DNA of 31,514 nt from Armatimonadota bacterium. GTDB lineage: Bacteria; Armatimonadota; JAAZEB01. The notes under the pieces are model-generated. The model worked only from the letters and a program-made list of their open reading frames with translations, was not told the DNA's origin and made no database searches. Positions 1-10,058 of this stretch are shown here, piece by piece. Position 1 is the stretch's first letter; each line of letters starts with the position of its first letter. Made by a program: the position numbers and the translations under genes. The stretch spans positions 1 to 31,514 of the forward strand of contig DUUU01000640.1 of the NCBI GenBank assembly GCA_012841485.1. The letters are read 5' to 3'.

Positions 1-1
1 C

Positions 2-832
2 GGGTCGGGCACCGGAGGTATCAACGCGGGCGAGGGCGGCGCAGGCATATGGCCGGGCCGGGGCTCTGGCGGCAGCGGCATCGGCCCGGGCACGGGGGCC
101 GGCAAGGGAGCGGGCGCCGGCACGCACCCAGGTTCCGGATCCGGCGCGCGCAGCGGCGGTGGCGGCGGCGAGCTTCCTGGAAAATCGGGCGGCAAGGCGG
201 CCCAACCCAGCCTGCCCCGCTACGCGAAGGCGGTTCCCGGCCTGGAGGAGTGGGATGAGGAGATCCTCGGGCGGGGCTTCTATCCGGACGGCATCATGGG
301 CTATTACTACGATGACCCGGATCAGACCGTGGATCACGACAATCCTGAGAGTTACCTGGGCACGCCCATCCCAGAGGGCTCCACCTTTACGCGCCTGGTT
401 ACGAAGCGCAAAGACAAGCGCATCGACTTCAACTGGAACCCGGCGGGAGAATGGGGCGATTGGACGAAACTGCTCAATCCGCTCCCCGGGATCAACAACG
501 TCTACTGGAGCGCACGCTGGGTCGGGCAGGTGTTCGTGCCCAAGGATGACCTCTACACCTTCAAGTTCGATCCCCTGGATGACGGCGGCCGGCTCTACCT
601 GCGCTACAAGGCAGGTGGCCCGCTGGTGAAGGTGATCGATGCCTGGCGGGTCTCGGCGACGCGCCCGGAGACGCGCCCCTACTGGATGAAGCGAGGCGCA
701 TACGACATCCAGGTGGAGTACGCGCAGCGCCCGGAGTTCTACGCGGCCATCTCGCTGAAGTGGAAGTCTAGCTCCTTCGATTGGGAGGTCATTGGACCCT
801 ACCGATCCGGCGGCATCCGCCGCGCACGGTAG
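2..832 (+). CDS. PA14-domain protein, 3' part (5' end outside window)
   Basis: The reading frame is open from the left edge, so the N-terminus is missing; 276 residues are visible. Roughly the first 70 residues are low-complexity, dominated by Gly, Ser and Ala, and look like a flexible linker. The rest matches the PA14 beta-barrel pattern: an initial GYYYDD, then RIDFNWN, a central VYWSARWVGQVFVP, the YTFKFDPLDDGGRLYL strand pair (usually SDDGxRLWI) and a closing YDIQVEYAQRPEFYAAISLKW. PA14 domains generally bind carbohydrate or occur in secreted glycosidases and adhesins, so an extracellular role is likely but not shown. The calcium-binding DD pair is present as DDGG. An internal ATG at 296 would cut into the domain and is not a credible start. 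The gene ends at TAG 830-832, converging on the next gene. Confidence 0.8.
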   Translation, partial: GSGTGGINAGEGGAGIWPGRGSGGSGIGPGTGAGKGAGAGTHPGSGSGARSGGGGGELPGKSGGKAAQPSLPRYAKAVPGLEEWDEEILGRGFYPDGIMGYYYDDPDQTVDHDNPESYLGTPIPEGSTFTRLVTKRKDKRIDFNWNPAGEWGDWTKLLNPLPGINNVYWSARWVGQVFVPKDDLYTFKFDPLDDGGRLYLRYKAGGPLVKVIDAWRVSATRPETRPYWMKRGAYDIQVEYAQRPEFYAAISLKWKSSSFDWEVIGPYRSGGIRRAR

Positions 833-883
833 CAAATGGGGTGTTTGACCGCGTGCCATGGCGCGTGGGGCAAGCGGATGGGA

Positions 884-915
884 GAGCAGGGCACGGGCGC
901 TCCCCTGCCCTGCTC
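884..915. terminator. Hairpin between convergent genes
   Basis: A perfect 10-bp stem (GAGCAGGGCA at 884-893, TGCCCTGCTC at 906-915) with a 12-nt loop lies between the convergent stops at 832 and 954. There is no T-run on either side, so it may be a Rho-assisted bidirectional terminator or a dispersed repeat; a repeat search of the genome would tell. Confidence 0.4.
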
Positions 916-953
916 CCCAGTCCCTGATCCGTCGCCGATAGGGCCATCCGTGG

Positions 954-1754
954 CTAATCGATATGCGCCTTCATCCAGGCCAGGCACTTGCGGTAGCCCT
1001 CGGCGGAATCGGCGCGCCCCTCATACTCGGCGATCCACGGGCCGTGGTAACCTGCCGCCTTGAGCGTGCGCACAGCGTGTTCGAGGTGGATCTCCCCCTC
1101 GCCAAGCGCCGCCCCGACGTACTCCTTGCGCGAGCCGGTACCATCCTTGAGGTGGGTGTGGAACGTCTTGTTGGCCACCTGCTCGTAGAGGCGGTCGCAC
1201 TCCTCAACCGAGTTGCCCCACCAGCGATAGTTCATCGTGTCGAGGTTTGTGCCGACACTCGGGGAGGGCACGGCCTCGAAGAGCGCGGGGAGAATGCCCG
1301 GGGCATTGGTGATGTAGCCGTGGTTATCGACGGCGAAGCGGATCCCCCTCGGCTCGGCAAACTCCAGGCAGCGTCGGAAGCAGCCCGCCATCGCCTCCAC
1401 CCAGCGTTCCTCGGGAACGCTTTCCTTCGGCTGCCCGCCCTCGGTGCGGATCACTTTGGTGCCCAGGATCTCCGCCAGGTCACAAATCCGCTTCATGCGG
1501 GCGACCTGCGCCGCAACGGCGTCCTCTTCCAGCACGACAAAGTCATTCCCCGCGGAAAACGCCGAGATGGCAATCCCGAGACGATCGGCCAGGGCGCGGG
1601 CTTCCTCGGCACGGCGCTCGGGGTGCTCTTCGCCCTCCGGCCACACATCGCGGTTCTGCAGCTCCGTGCAGTCGAAGCCGCTATCGACGGCATAGCGGAG
1701 AAACTCCTCCAGGTTGGCTCCCGGTGCGTTGTAGTGGATCAATCCGAACTTCAT
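954..1754 (-). CDS. Sugar phosphate isomerase/epimerase family TIM-barrel protein
   Basis: The 266-residue product belongs to the xylose-isomerase-like TIM-barrel superfamily (AP endonuclease 2 / IolE type). Seen: an N-terminal beta strand MKFGLIHYN, the helix LEEFLRYAVDSGFDCTEL, VIRTEGGQPK, VDNHGYITN, VGTNLDTMNY and HTHLKDG near the C-terminus. These carry the acidic and His residues that hold the divalent metal in this family, followed by the last-strand Glu in IAEYEG. Substrate cannot be read from sequence; sugars, inosose-type cyclitols and hydroxypyruvate are all used by relatives. The start at 1754 has GAGAGG six bases upstream; an ATG two codons earlier (1760) is equally possible. A longer N-terminal extension is open upstream but is Arg/Pro-rich and unlike the family. 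The gene stands alone. Confidence 0.85.
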   Translation of the reverse strand: MKFGLIHYNAPGANLEEFLRYAVDSGFDCTELQNRDVWPEGEEHPERRAEEARALADRLGIAISAFSAGNDFVVLEEDAVAAQVARMKRICDLAEILGTKVIRTEGGQPKESVPEERWVEAMAGCFRRCLEFAEPRGIRFAVDNHGYITNAPGILPALFEAVPSPSVGTNLDTMNYRWWGNSVEECDRLYEQVANKTFHTHLKDGTGSRKEYVGAALGEGEIHLEHAVRTLKAAGYHGPWIAEYEGRADSAEGYRKCLAWMKAHID

Positions 1755-1833
1755 CGGCATCCTCTCTTCCCGGATGGGAATCCCTGTCTGCGGCGCCGGC
1801 ACACGCGCGCACAGCAACCGCCTGTCTCCCTTA

Positions 1834-1846
1834 GTTCGCCCCGAAC
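1834..1846. promoter_or_regulatory. Palindrome upstream of the isomerase gene
   Basis: GTTCG-CCC-CGAAC is a perfect 5-bp inverted repeat with a 3-nt centre, 80 bases upstream of the isomerase start. It could be an operator; no regulator is identified and no clear -10/-35 pair was seen for the isomerase gene. Confidence 0.25.
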
Positions 1847-2012
1847 GCCCCCCCTCCTGGCGCGGCAACGCGGTCGGTTGCCCGCGTCGGCATCGATACC
1901 ACGGGTCAACGGGACGGACGCGGACGGGAAGGCGCAGCCTCCCTGGGTTGTGCGATCTCCCTCGGGATCGCGATCCGGCCATCCGCGCAGCTCTCTCGGA
2001 GGAGCCTCTTCC

Positions 2013-2042
2013 TTTACACACCAAACAGTCCGATGGTATAAT
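2013..2042 (+). promoter_or_regulatory. Sigma-70-type promoter for the small membrane protein
   Basis: TTTACA (2013-2018), an 18-bp spacer and TATAAT (2037-2042) preceded by TGG (extended -10). Transcription should start near 2049, giving an untranslated leader of about 190 bases before the GTG at 2239. I see no known riboswitch in the leader. Confidence 0.65.
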
Positions 2043-2210
2043 GCCCTCGGTACCACTCTGGAAGCACCTGTCCGGGCCGTGCAGCGGCTGGATGCATGGG
2101 CTTCCGAGGATGCCGACGCCAACAACCCATGAGGGCGCATTCCACGACAGACCGAGTGTCCTGCTCCTCGCGGGGCCCCATCCATCTGCAACACGTCACG
2201 GAGGCGCCTT

Positions 2211-2222
2211 TGTCTATAGACA
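2211..2222. promoter_or_regulatory. 12-bp perfect palindrome just before the ribosome binding site
   Basis: TGTCTATAGACA is a perfect palindrome ending five bases before the GGAGGG ribosome binding site of the next gene, within its long leader. It is AT-richer than its surroundings. It could be an operator for a roadblock repressor or an RNA hairpin affecting translation. Confidence 0.35.
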
Positions 2223-2238
2223 GAGTGGAGGGATAGAC

Positions 2239-2604
2239 GTGAGGTTGAGACCACCGGCAATCTGGGGAGCAGTCGCGGCAGTGCTGGCGACCGTTGCCAT
2301 AGGCGCCATGCTCGGAGCAGCGGGAGGGGGCGCGTGGAGTGGGAATGTGGTGCAGGCAGGCTTGCGCCTCTACGCGCGCCTGGCTGATGCAGGACGACAG
2401 CTCCACCTCGGGTTTCTCCTCCCGGTGATCGCCGTGACCGTCAGCTTCCATATCGGCACGCGCGCCGGGCATCGCCTGAGCCGCCGCTCCGAAGCGCGGG
2501 CAGTCGTCGCGCCACACGCGCCAGTCGTTCGCTATACGTTCCTTTTCTGCCTTTCCGCCGTCGCCATGCTCGTCTGGGCAGCCTCTGAGGGGCTCTTGCC
2601 GTAA
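2239..2604 (+). CDS. Small membrane protein of unknown function, three predicted helices
   Basis: This 121-residue protein is not one I recognise. Three hydrophobic stretches are visible: about residues 7-27 (AIWGAVAAVLATVAIGAMLG), 48-60 (LHLGFLLPVIAVTVSF) and 98-116 (YTFLFCLSAVAMLVWAA). Basic residues cluster after the second helix (GTRAGHRLSRRSEAR), suggesting that this loop is cytoplasmic. The GTG start at 2239 is chosen because GGAGGG lies six bases upstream and the first helix follows directly. It sits behind a good sigma-70 promoter with a long leader and ends 12 bases before the convergent glycosidase gene, so it is monocistronic. Confidence 0.7.
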   Translation: MRLRPPAIWGAVAAVLATVAIGAMLGAAGGGAWSGNVVQAGLRLYARLADAGRQLHLGFLLPVIAVTVSFHIGTRAGHRLSRRSEARAVVAPHAPVVRYTFLFCLSAVAMLVWAASEGLLP

Positions 2605-2616
2605 CCGCCCGCGCGA

Positions 2617-5004
2617 TCAGTGGCTGGGAGAGGCCGCCGGCCTCTCCTTGGCCGGCGCGAGGGGCGTGAGCGTGATGGAATCGGAGTAGAACTCCTTCTC
2701 AAGCTCGATCTTCGCATCGGTGCCCACGACCACCTGGTACTGGGTCACGGAGCCGCTAGCGAGGTCCTTCGCGCGCAGGAGATGTCGCGTGCCCGGGCGG
2801 ATGGGATAGCGGCCGTCGCTGATGACGATTCGCGCCTGCTGGGGCAAGGTGGGCGCCATTGAGACCGCGCCCCGCTGGTCGAACCGGATGCTGGGCCGTC
2901 CGCCGCAGACGGCGATGCGCAGCCCCTGCGGGCCATACTCCTCCACGGCGATGGTCATGTTGCCACGCGGCGTGAGGCAGCGGATCGGCGTCCTCTCGTA
3001 GAGGCCCAAGCTGCCCGGCGCCAGCCCCGCGCGGAGAGTGAGCATCTCGTCCTTCGCATCCGGACGGCAGATGTTCAGGCAGGGGCCGGCGTAGAGCGAT
3101 CCGGCAGGCACCTCTAGTTCCGCGTCGGCGGCCTTGATTCCGCTGTTGCGCACAGCCAGGCCCCGCTCGAACGCCGCCACCTGCACGTCGCCGGCCAGCA
3201 AGGGAGCCGCCTTCAAGGTGACCGCCGGCTGACGCGAAAGCAGCTCGTGGTGGAACGCCCCATAGAGGGGGTCCGTGGGCGGCCAACGGTGCCACAGCTT
3301 CATCGATGCGTAGACCACCCACCCCTTGCCAACAGTGCGCATGACGATCCCGCCAAAGAGCTTGCGGTCGGGCAGCGTGCGGTCGAGTGCCGCCGCGAAG
3401 ACGGTGCTTCCCGCCAAGGGCTGGATCATCGCCATCAGATCGGAAAAGGCCGGCCGGGCCGCGTGGGAAGTCGTGGCGCCCGCCGGAATTGATGGGAAGA
3501 GTGAGACCTTGTCATAGACCCGGAGCTGGCCGCCGCCCGGCATCGCCGGCCACAGGGCGCGAACCCCCAGAAGAGTGGCCAGTTCCACCGACCAGGAGTG
3601 GATCTCGCCTCCTGCCTCGTAGCACCCAAACCCGGCGTCCGCGATGATGACACCGCCGCCATCCGCGAACCGGAAGAGCGCCTGCACATTCTCACTGCTG
3701 AGAGAGAGCGCCGCCGGGCAGAGGAGGACTCGATAGCGTGACAGTCGCTCCACCGTCAGGTCGTCTTGCGATAGGTAGGCAACCTGACCGTAGGGCGTGC
3801 CCCGCCGCAGCGCGGTGAAGAGGGGCTCCAACTCCCCCATATCGGCGCCGGCGAGGTAACCCGTGAAGAGTGGAGAAGGACGCTGTGGGTTCTCGCCAAA
3901 CGGCTCGTAGAGGATCGCGGTGGTTGGCTGAGGAACCGCGGTGATGCAGCCACCGCGCCGCCAGGAGGCCAGCGCCGACGCGAGTGCCTGACGCACCGTG
4001 GCGTTGTTCCGTATCAGCCGCCACTCCTCGACCGCGATTCCGGTGGCGCCCTGGAGGAGGGCATCCCCGAACGCGCCCAACAGATTGCCAGGGGGCAGCG
4101 AGGCAATCGCGGCGACGCGCCCGCCCCGGCGCGCGATAGCCACCGCCTCGGGCCCCCTCCGACCCGGGAGGGTGCCTTCGCCCATCCGGGCGACGACCGC
4201 GTCATACTCATCCGGAGCCGATATCAGGCAGCGGTAATAGCCCATCGCCCCGGTGAGGAGCGGGCGCTGCCGGTCGGAGGCGCGAATGGCACGCGCCCAC
4301 AGGCTGAGCAGATCCGTGAACGCCTGCCGGCGATAGAGCGCCAGATCGATGGCGGATCGGGATAGTCCCAAGGCACGCGGCCTCGCGAGGAGCAGCGCAC
4401 CGTTCGCGGTGATGCCCGAAAAATGACGGTAGCGCGAGCCCCACGCGTCGTTGAGCGCTTTCAGATCACCATAGCGTCCCTGTAAGAACGCCTGGAAGCC
4501 TGCATCGCTGAGGTGGAGCACCCTCTCTGGCTCATCCGCAACCATCCAGGCGAGCACCCCCGGATTGTCGCGGTAATGCTCGACGACGTCCTGTATCCAC
4601 TGCTGCATCTGGGCCAGATAGGCCGCGTTCCTGGGATCCACGGGTCCAAAGCTCGCCGGGGGAGACGCCAACGGCAAGGCCACAATCACGCGCAGGCCAG
4701 TCGCGCACGCCCTCTCTACCAGAAGATCGGTCGCCTCCCAAGAATGGACCGCCCGCCAGGGGACGTCGATGCGCACCGCATCAAACCCCGTGGCCCGACA
4801 CGCCGCGTAGTCCGCTGGATTGACGACGCCACCGCACCAGGCGAGGCCGGGCTCGATCCGGCCCTGCGCCCCGCACGGCACAGCGGCGACAAGAAGCGCC
4901 AGGCACACCAGGAATGCCATCGGCCTGCGCCGCGACGCGCCCGGGACCAGCCCAGAGTGTGGAAAAACACGCCGTGGCTCAGACACAGGGTGCTTATCGG
5001 GCAT
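2617..5004 (-). CDS. Secreted GH42-like glycoside hydrolase (beta-galactosidase family fold)
   Basis: A 795-residue exported protein. A signal peptide follows a basic n-region (MAFLVCLALLVAAVPCGAQG from about residue 29). The next 350 residues resemble a TIM-barrel of the GH42/GH5 clan: FDAVRIDVPWRAVH, VIVALPLASPP, and AWMVADEPE, where the last Glu fits the acid/base position normally written as NE in GH42. A second module with LSRYRVLLCPAALSLSSENVQAL and GGGVIIAD looks like the class-I glutaminase-like trimerisation domain of GH42. The C-terminal 200 residues are beta-rich and unassigned. The canonical DNE is replaced by ADE, so substrate and even activity are uncertain. The start at 5004 has AGGAAGG seven bases upstream. 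Its promoter lies in the divergent region shared with the NrpR-type gene. Confidence 0.7.
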   Translation of the reverse strand: MPDKHPVSEPRRVFPHSGLVPGASRRRPMAFLVCLALLVAAVPCGAQGRIEPGLAWCGGVVNPADYAACRATGFDAVRIDVPWRAVHSWEATDLLVERACATGLRVIVALPLASPPASFGPVDPRNAAYLAQMQQWIQDVVEHYRDNPGVLAWMVADEPERVLHLSDAGFQAFLQGRYGDLKALNDAWGSRYRHFSGITANGALLLARPRALGLSRSAIDLALYRRQAFTDLLSLWARAIRASDRQRPLLTGAMGYYRCLISAPDEYDAVVARMGEGTLPGRRGPEAVAIARRGGRVAAIASLPPGNLLGAFGDALLQGATGIAVEEWRLIRNNATVRQALASALASWRRGGCITAVPQPTTAILYEPFGENPQRPSPLFTGYLAGADMGELEPLFTALRRGTPYGQVAYLSQDDLTVERLSRYRVLLCPAALSLSSENVQALFRFADGGGVIIADAGFGCYEAGGEIHSWSVELATLLGVRALWPAMPGGGQLRVYDKVSLFPSIPAGATTSHAARPAFSDLMAMIQPLAGSTVFAAALDRTLPDRKLFGGIVMRTVGKGWVVYASMKLWHRWPPTDPLYGAFHHELLSRQPAVTLKAAPLLAGDVQVAAFERGLAVRNSGIKAADAELEVPAGSLYAGPCLNICRPDAKDEMLTLRAGLAPGSLGLYERTPIRCLTPRGNMTIAVEEYGPQGLRIAVCGGRPSIRFDQRGAVSMAPTLPQQARIVISDGRYPIRPGTRHLLRAKDLASGSVTQYQVVVGTDAKIELEKEFYSDSITLTPLAPAKERPAASPSH
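2628..2646. terminator. Palindrome at the convergent gene ends
   Basis: GAGAGGCC-GCC-GGCCTCTC is a perfect 8-bp stem with a 3-nt loop. It lies inside the last codons of the glycosidase gene and 24 bases after the stop of the small membrane protein gene. It may terminate the rightward transcript; there is no T-run. Confidence 0.35.
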
Positions 5005-5156
5005 CCAGCTTCCTTCCTAAGAGACAGGCAGGGCCACCGGGCATTTTGCCAGGAGAGTGCCCGCAGCGGGAGCGACCGAACAACCGTCCTGGTTGAGGCA
5101 CACGCCCCCACGAGCGCGAGCCGGCGGTCGGCGGAGTGCCGCGGGGCCGCTCTCCG

Positions 5157-5186
5157 ATCCTATCACAGCGGCTGCCCGCGCGTCAA
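5157..5186 (-). promoter_or_regulatory. Sigma-70-type promoter for the GH42-like gene
   Basis: Read leftward: TTGACG (5186-5181), an 18-bp spacer and TAGGAT (5162-5157) preceded by TGA (extended -10). The predicted start near 5150 gives a leader of about 145 bases. It is divergent from the nrpR promoter. Confidence 0.65.
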
Positions 5187-5213
5187 CGCTTCGCTGGGGA
5201 GGCAATGGGGTGC

Positions 5214-5242
5214 TTGAATCGCTGGCCAAGATGGAGTATAAT
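5214..5242 (+). promoter_or_regulatory. Sigma-70-type promoter for the nrpR-like gene
   Basis: TTGAAT (5214-5219), a 17-bp spacer and TATAAT (5237-5242). Transcription should begin near 5249, 45 bases before the ATG. The -35 boxes of this promoter and the divergent one are 27 bp apart, so one regulator could act on both. Confidence 0.7.
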
Positions 5243-5293
5243 CACAGGGCCAGTAGGCAAAGTTTTCCCACTACCCGAAAGGAGCAGACTCAG

Positions 5294-6307
5294 ATGTTCA
5301 GGCGGCTGTATGCGGATCAGTCTGTCGAGCGAAAGGGGTTGGCGATCCTACGCATCCTCGCGGACGCCACGGAACCGCTCGGGGCCCGCAACATAGCCGC
5401 CGAGCTGACGAACTATGGCATCGACCTCACCGAGCGAGCCGTCCGGTATCATCTGCGTTTGATGGATGAGCGTGGCCTCACCGTCTGCCTGGGCGAGCCG
5501 GGCCGGATGATCACCGATAAGGGCCGCGAGGAGCTTCAGAACGCTCTGGTCTCGGACAAGCTCGGGTTTGTGCAATCGAGGATCGAGACCCTGGCCTATC
5601 GAAGCAGCTTCGACGTGGAGACGGGAAAAGGCGAGCTGCTGGTCAACGCCTCGTTGCTCCCCCGCGACCGCTTTAAGGAGTGCATTGAGATCATGCGACC
5701 GGTCTTCCGTGCCGGGTATTGCATGAGCGAGCTGGTCGCAATCGCCGACCAGGGGGGCAAACTGGGGGATCTGCGCGTTCCAGAGGGCTATGTCGGCTTC
5801 GGCACCGTCTGCACCGTGACCCTGAACGGCGTCCTCTTGCGCTACCGCGTGCCTGTCGAATCCAAGTTCGGTGGCCTGGTGGAGATCAGTGAATCGCACG
5901 CCGTCCGCTTCACCGAGCTGATCAGCTACGCGGGCACCACGCTCGACCCCGCGGAGATCTTCATCACCGGCAAGATGACCCAGGTGCGTAGCGCTGCCAC
6001 CGAGGGCCATGGCAAGATCCTGGCGAGCTTCCGCGAGGTGCCGGCCGTCGTCCTGCCGGATCTCTTGCGCGTCTTCGAGCACTTCAAGCGCAGTGGGATC
6101 CGTGGCATCCTGGCCGTGGGCCGGCCCGGGCAGCAACTCCTCGATGTGCCCGTCGGCCCCGATCGCATCGGTCTTGCCGTCGTCGGCGGGCTCACCCCGG
6201 TCGCGGCCCTCGCTGAAGCAGGCATCCCCACCGAGAATAAGGCGATGAAGTCGCTGGTCAATGCCGCCGAGATGAAGAGCATCTGGAGCGACGATCTCCT
6301 GAACTGA
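5294..6307 (+). CDS. nrpR: NrpR-type (DUF128) transcriptional regulator
   Basis: The 337-residue protein has an N-terminal winged helix (about 10-77; KGLAILRILADA, ARNIAAELTNYG, RAVRYHLRLMDERGL), the RNase-R-type HTH that usually precedes NrpR domains. One NrpR regulatory domain follows (about 90-325) with the hallmark segments VPEGYVGFGTVCTVTLNGVLL, FGGLVEI, RFTELISYAGTTLDPAEIFI and GKILASFREVP. In methanogens NrpR represses nitrogen-assimilation genes and is released by 2-oxoglutarate; those proteins usually carry two regulatory domains in one or two chains. A single-domain form here would probably act as an oligomer. Whether it senses 2-oxoglutarate is inference, and no nitrogen genes are in the window. 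The start has AAAGGAG nine bases upstream. The first ten residues of a longer open frame upstream precede the predicted transcript start and are excluded. Confidence 0.85.
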   Translation: MFRRLYADQSVERKGLAILRILADATEPLGARNIAAELTNYGIDLTERAVRYHLRLMDERGLTVCLGEPGRMITDKGREELQNALVSDKLGFVQSRIETLAYRSSFDVETGKGELLVNASLLPRDRFKECIEIMRPVFRAGYCMSELVAIADQGGKLGDLRVPEGYVGFGTVCTVTLNGVLLRYRVPVESKFGGLVEISESHAVRFTELISYAGTTLDPAEIFITGKMTQVRSAATEGHGKILASFREVPAVVLPDLLRVFEHFKRSGIRGILAVGRPGQQLLDVPVGPDRIGLAVVGGLTPVAALAEAGIPTENKAMKSLVNAAEMKSIWSDDLLN

Positions 6308-6332
6308 AGCCCTTCACGCCCTTCCCACACAA

Positions 6333-6360
6333 TCCACCGAGCGCCGGCACACTCGGTGGA
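6333..6360 (+). terminator. Hairpin after the nrpR-like gene
   Basis: A perfect 9-bp stem, TCCACCGAG / CTCGGTGGA, with a 10-nt loop starts 25 bases after the stop. No T-run follows, so it is a weak intrinsic terminator or a 3'-end stabiliser. Confidence 0.45.
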
Positions 6361-6608
6361 ACGCGTGCGCGTTTCCGGCAAACGGCCACAGCGTGCCTGC
6401 TCCAGGCGGTGGGCCCCGCCCTCCGCTGATCCCTCCCCGCGTGCGCAAACGCCCCGGTGGGGGATCTCCGGTGGCGGTCCGGGCGTCCACCGGGCGGCTG
6501 CTGGAGCACGCTTTGCAGGGGGCCCCAACGCCAAGAATCGGCCATCGAAAGTGGCGCGAATATCCTACTTTTCCCACTCGAATCCGGCGCGGAATCTAGC
6601 AGCCAGAC
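6361..6608. other. Intergenic stretch without a recognisable gene
   Basis: GC-rich sequence between the nrpR hairpin and the gyrB promoter. Open frames here lack ribosome binding sites and family features. The only notable item is TTTTCCCACT at 6569-6578, also found in the nrpR leader at 5263-5272. Confidence 0.5.
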
Positions 6609-8784
<2,176 letters not shown>

Positions 8785-8810
8785 GGCGCTGAGGCCAGCC
8801 TGAACCCCAT

Positions 8811-8845
8811 TGAGCGCGGTCGCCCCGCTGGGGCAACCGCGCTCA
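8811..8845. terminator. Long hairpin between gyrB and the convergent KGG gene
   Basis: A 16-bp stem with one mismatch and a 3-nt loop (left arm TGAGCGCGGTCGCCCC, right arm GGGGCAACCGCGCTCA), 26 bases after the gyrB stop and 66 bases after the stop of the convergent KGG gene. It is the strongest hairpin in the window and probably ends both transcripts. Confidence 0.7.
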
Positions 8846-8911
8846 TTCTCTGCATGGAGAGCACAACCCGGCTCGTCGGGGAAAGCATGCGCATCCCGCG
8901 GGGCCTCTCCC

Positions 8912-9088
8912 CTACTTCTCCTGGCGCTTGCCTTTCTCGATCAGCTCGCGGACGCGCGGGCCACCGCGCTCGCCACCCTTCTTGCCGATCTCCTCGTAGA
9001 ACTCGTGCCCATAGCGCTCCGAGGTCGTCTCGCCGCCCTTGCGGCCCGCCTCGCGCACGGTCATCCCGCCCTCTTCTTGCTTCGCCAT
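8912..9088 (-). CDS. KGG-motif general stress protein (GsiB-like), copy 1
   Basis: A 58-residue, highly charged, Gly-rich protein: cap MTVREAG, then RKGGETT, a module with [10 protein letters not shown] and a tail GGPRVRELIEKGK. It carries the KGG repeat of the stress-induced acidophilic/Con-10/GsiB family, hydrophilin-like proteins made in quantity under desiccation, salt or general stress; their molecular role is thought to be protective but is not settled. The start is fixed by TGGAGGA six bases upstream. It is the last of four tandem paralogues on this strand and has a single copy of the A-type module. No promoter was recognised in the 203 bases before it. Confidence 0.85.
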   Translation of the reverse strand: MAKQEEGGMTVREAGRKGGETTSERYGHEFYEEIGKKGGERGGPRVRELIEKGKRQEK

Positions 9089-9291
9089 TCGCTATCCTCC
9101 AGTCGGGCCCGCCGGGATCCGCGAGCCGGGGGCCCCACGGTATGAGCCATCGGAAGCCCGATCGATCCCCTCTTGCCCAGCCGCCCAGGCGCCGCATGGC
9201 AACCCGCCTGGCTCGCGGAAGCGAGAGCCCTGGTCATCCGCGAGGTACCGGCGCGCAGAGCGTCGCTGCGCGCCGCAAGGATCCGAGGCGA

Positions 9292-9462
9292 TCACGCGCC
9301 CTTCTGCTCGGCCTCCTTGCCCTTGCGGATCAGCTCACGCACGCGCTGCCCGCCCTTCTGGCCTAGCTCCTCGTAGCCCCGGCGGCCCAGCGCCTTTTTT
9401 CGGATGTTGCCACCGATTCTACCGGCCTCACGCACGGTCATCTCGCCTTCGGTCTTGCTCAT
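9292..9462 (-). CDS. KGG-motif general stress protein (GsiB-like), copy 2
   Basis: A 56-residue paralogue: [12 protein letters not shown], then a B-type module ([11 protein letters not shown]) and the tail [17 protein letters not shown]. One KGG has drifted to RIGG. GGAGGGAG lies eight bases before the ATG at 9462, which rules out the longer frame open upstream (Arg-rich and unlike the family). Its C-terminal half is nearly identical in DNA to that of copy 4, pointing to recent duplication or gene conversion. The spacing to copies 1 and 3 (203 and 151 bases) is wide for an operon, so each may have its own promoter or be processed from one transcript. Confidence 0.85.
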   Translation of the reverse strand: MSKTEGEMTVREAGRIGGNIRKKALGRRGYEELGQKGGQRVRELIRKGKEAEQKGA

Positions 9463-9613
9463 GACCAGATCTCCCTCCGCTGTCACGGTCGTCAGAGTCG
9501 CCCGGCCACCGATCCCCATGACTCGCTCAAGGCATCCCTCGCCAGCCGAGACCTCCGCCGTGGCGGATGAAACCAATCGTCTCCGGCAGAGCCGTCCGGT
9601 CAGCGGATGGGGC

Positions 9614-9805
9614 CTACTCCTCTTCCGATTCCTTCCCCTTTTCAATCAACTCGCGGACACGGTGCCCCCCTCGGGGGCCGCCGATCTCCCCGCCTCTATG
9701 GCCAATCTCCTCGAAGAACTCATGTCCATGCGTGCGAGCCGTGGCCTCGCCGCCTTTGCGGCCGGCCTCGCGCACGCTCATCTCGCCTTTTTTACGACGT
9801 GCCAT
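9614..9805 (-). CDS. KGG-motif general stress protein (GsiB-like), copy 3
   Basis: A 63-residue paralogue with cap [12 protein letters not shown], an A-type module (HGHEFFEEIGHR) and a tail lengthened by GGPRGGH before RVRELIEKGK, ending in an acidic ESEEE. GGAGGGAG is nine bases before the ATG at 9805. The protein should be soluble, highly charged and largely unfolded, as is usual for the family. It belongs with copy 1 by tail sequence (GGPR rather than GGQR). Confidence 0.85.
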   Translation of the reverse strand: MARRKKGEMSVREAGRKGGEATARTHGHEFFEEIGHRGGEIGGPRGGHRVRELIEKGKESEEE

Positions 9806-9846
9806 CGTGCCGCTCTCCCTCCGCCGCCGGATGGCACCGGTAGGCC

Positions 9847-9871
9847 GGGAGCGGCCGCTATCTCCGCTCCC
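9847..9871. repeat. Inverted repeat upstream of KGG copy 3
   Basis: GGGAGCGG / CCGCTCCC, an 8-bp stem with a 9-nt loop, 42 bases before the start of copy 3. It may be a processing or attenuation structure in a shared transcript. Confidence 0.3.
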
Positions 9872-10058
9872 GGTTCCCGGTCCGTTGCCGCAGGCTCTGC
9901 CTGAACGGCTCCGGAGCGCTGGATGCGTCGCGCCACCCCTGTAGCTGGCGCACGCGGATCAATCGGCAGTGCGTCCGCTGGCACACCTCGCATGCACAAC
10001 GGATGCCAATGCATCGCATCCCAGATGCACCCGGGCACGCGCCGCCGCTGCCAGGAGG

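Noticed and set aside
963..2132. Open frame of 389 codons on the plus strand opposite the isomerase gene
   Set aside because: The minus-strand product has clear TIM-barrel motifs and a ribosome binding site; the plus-strand frame has neither.
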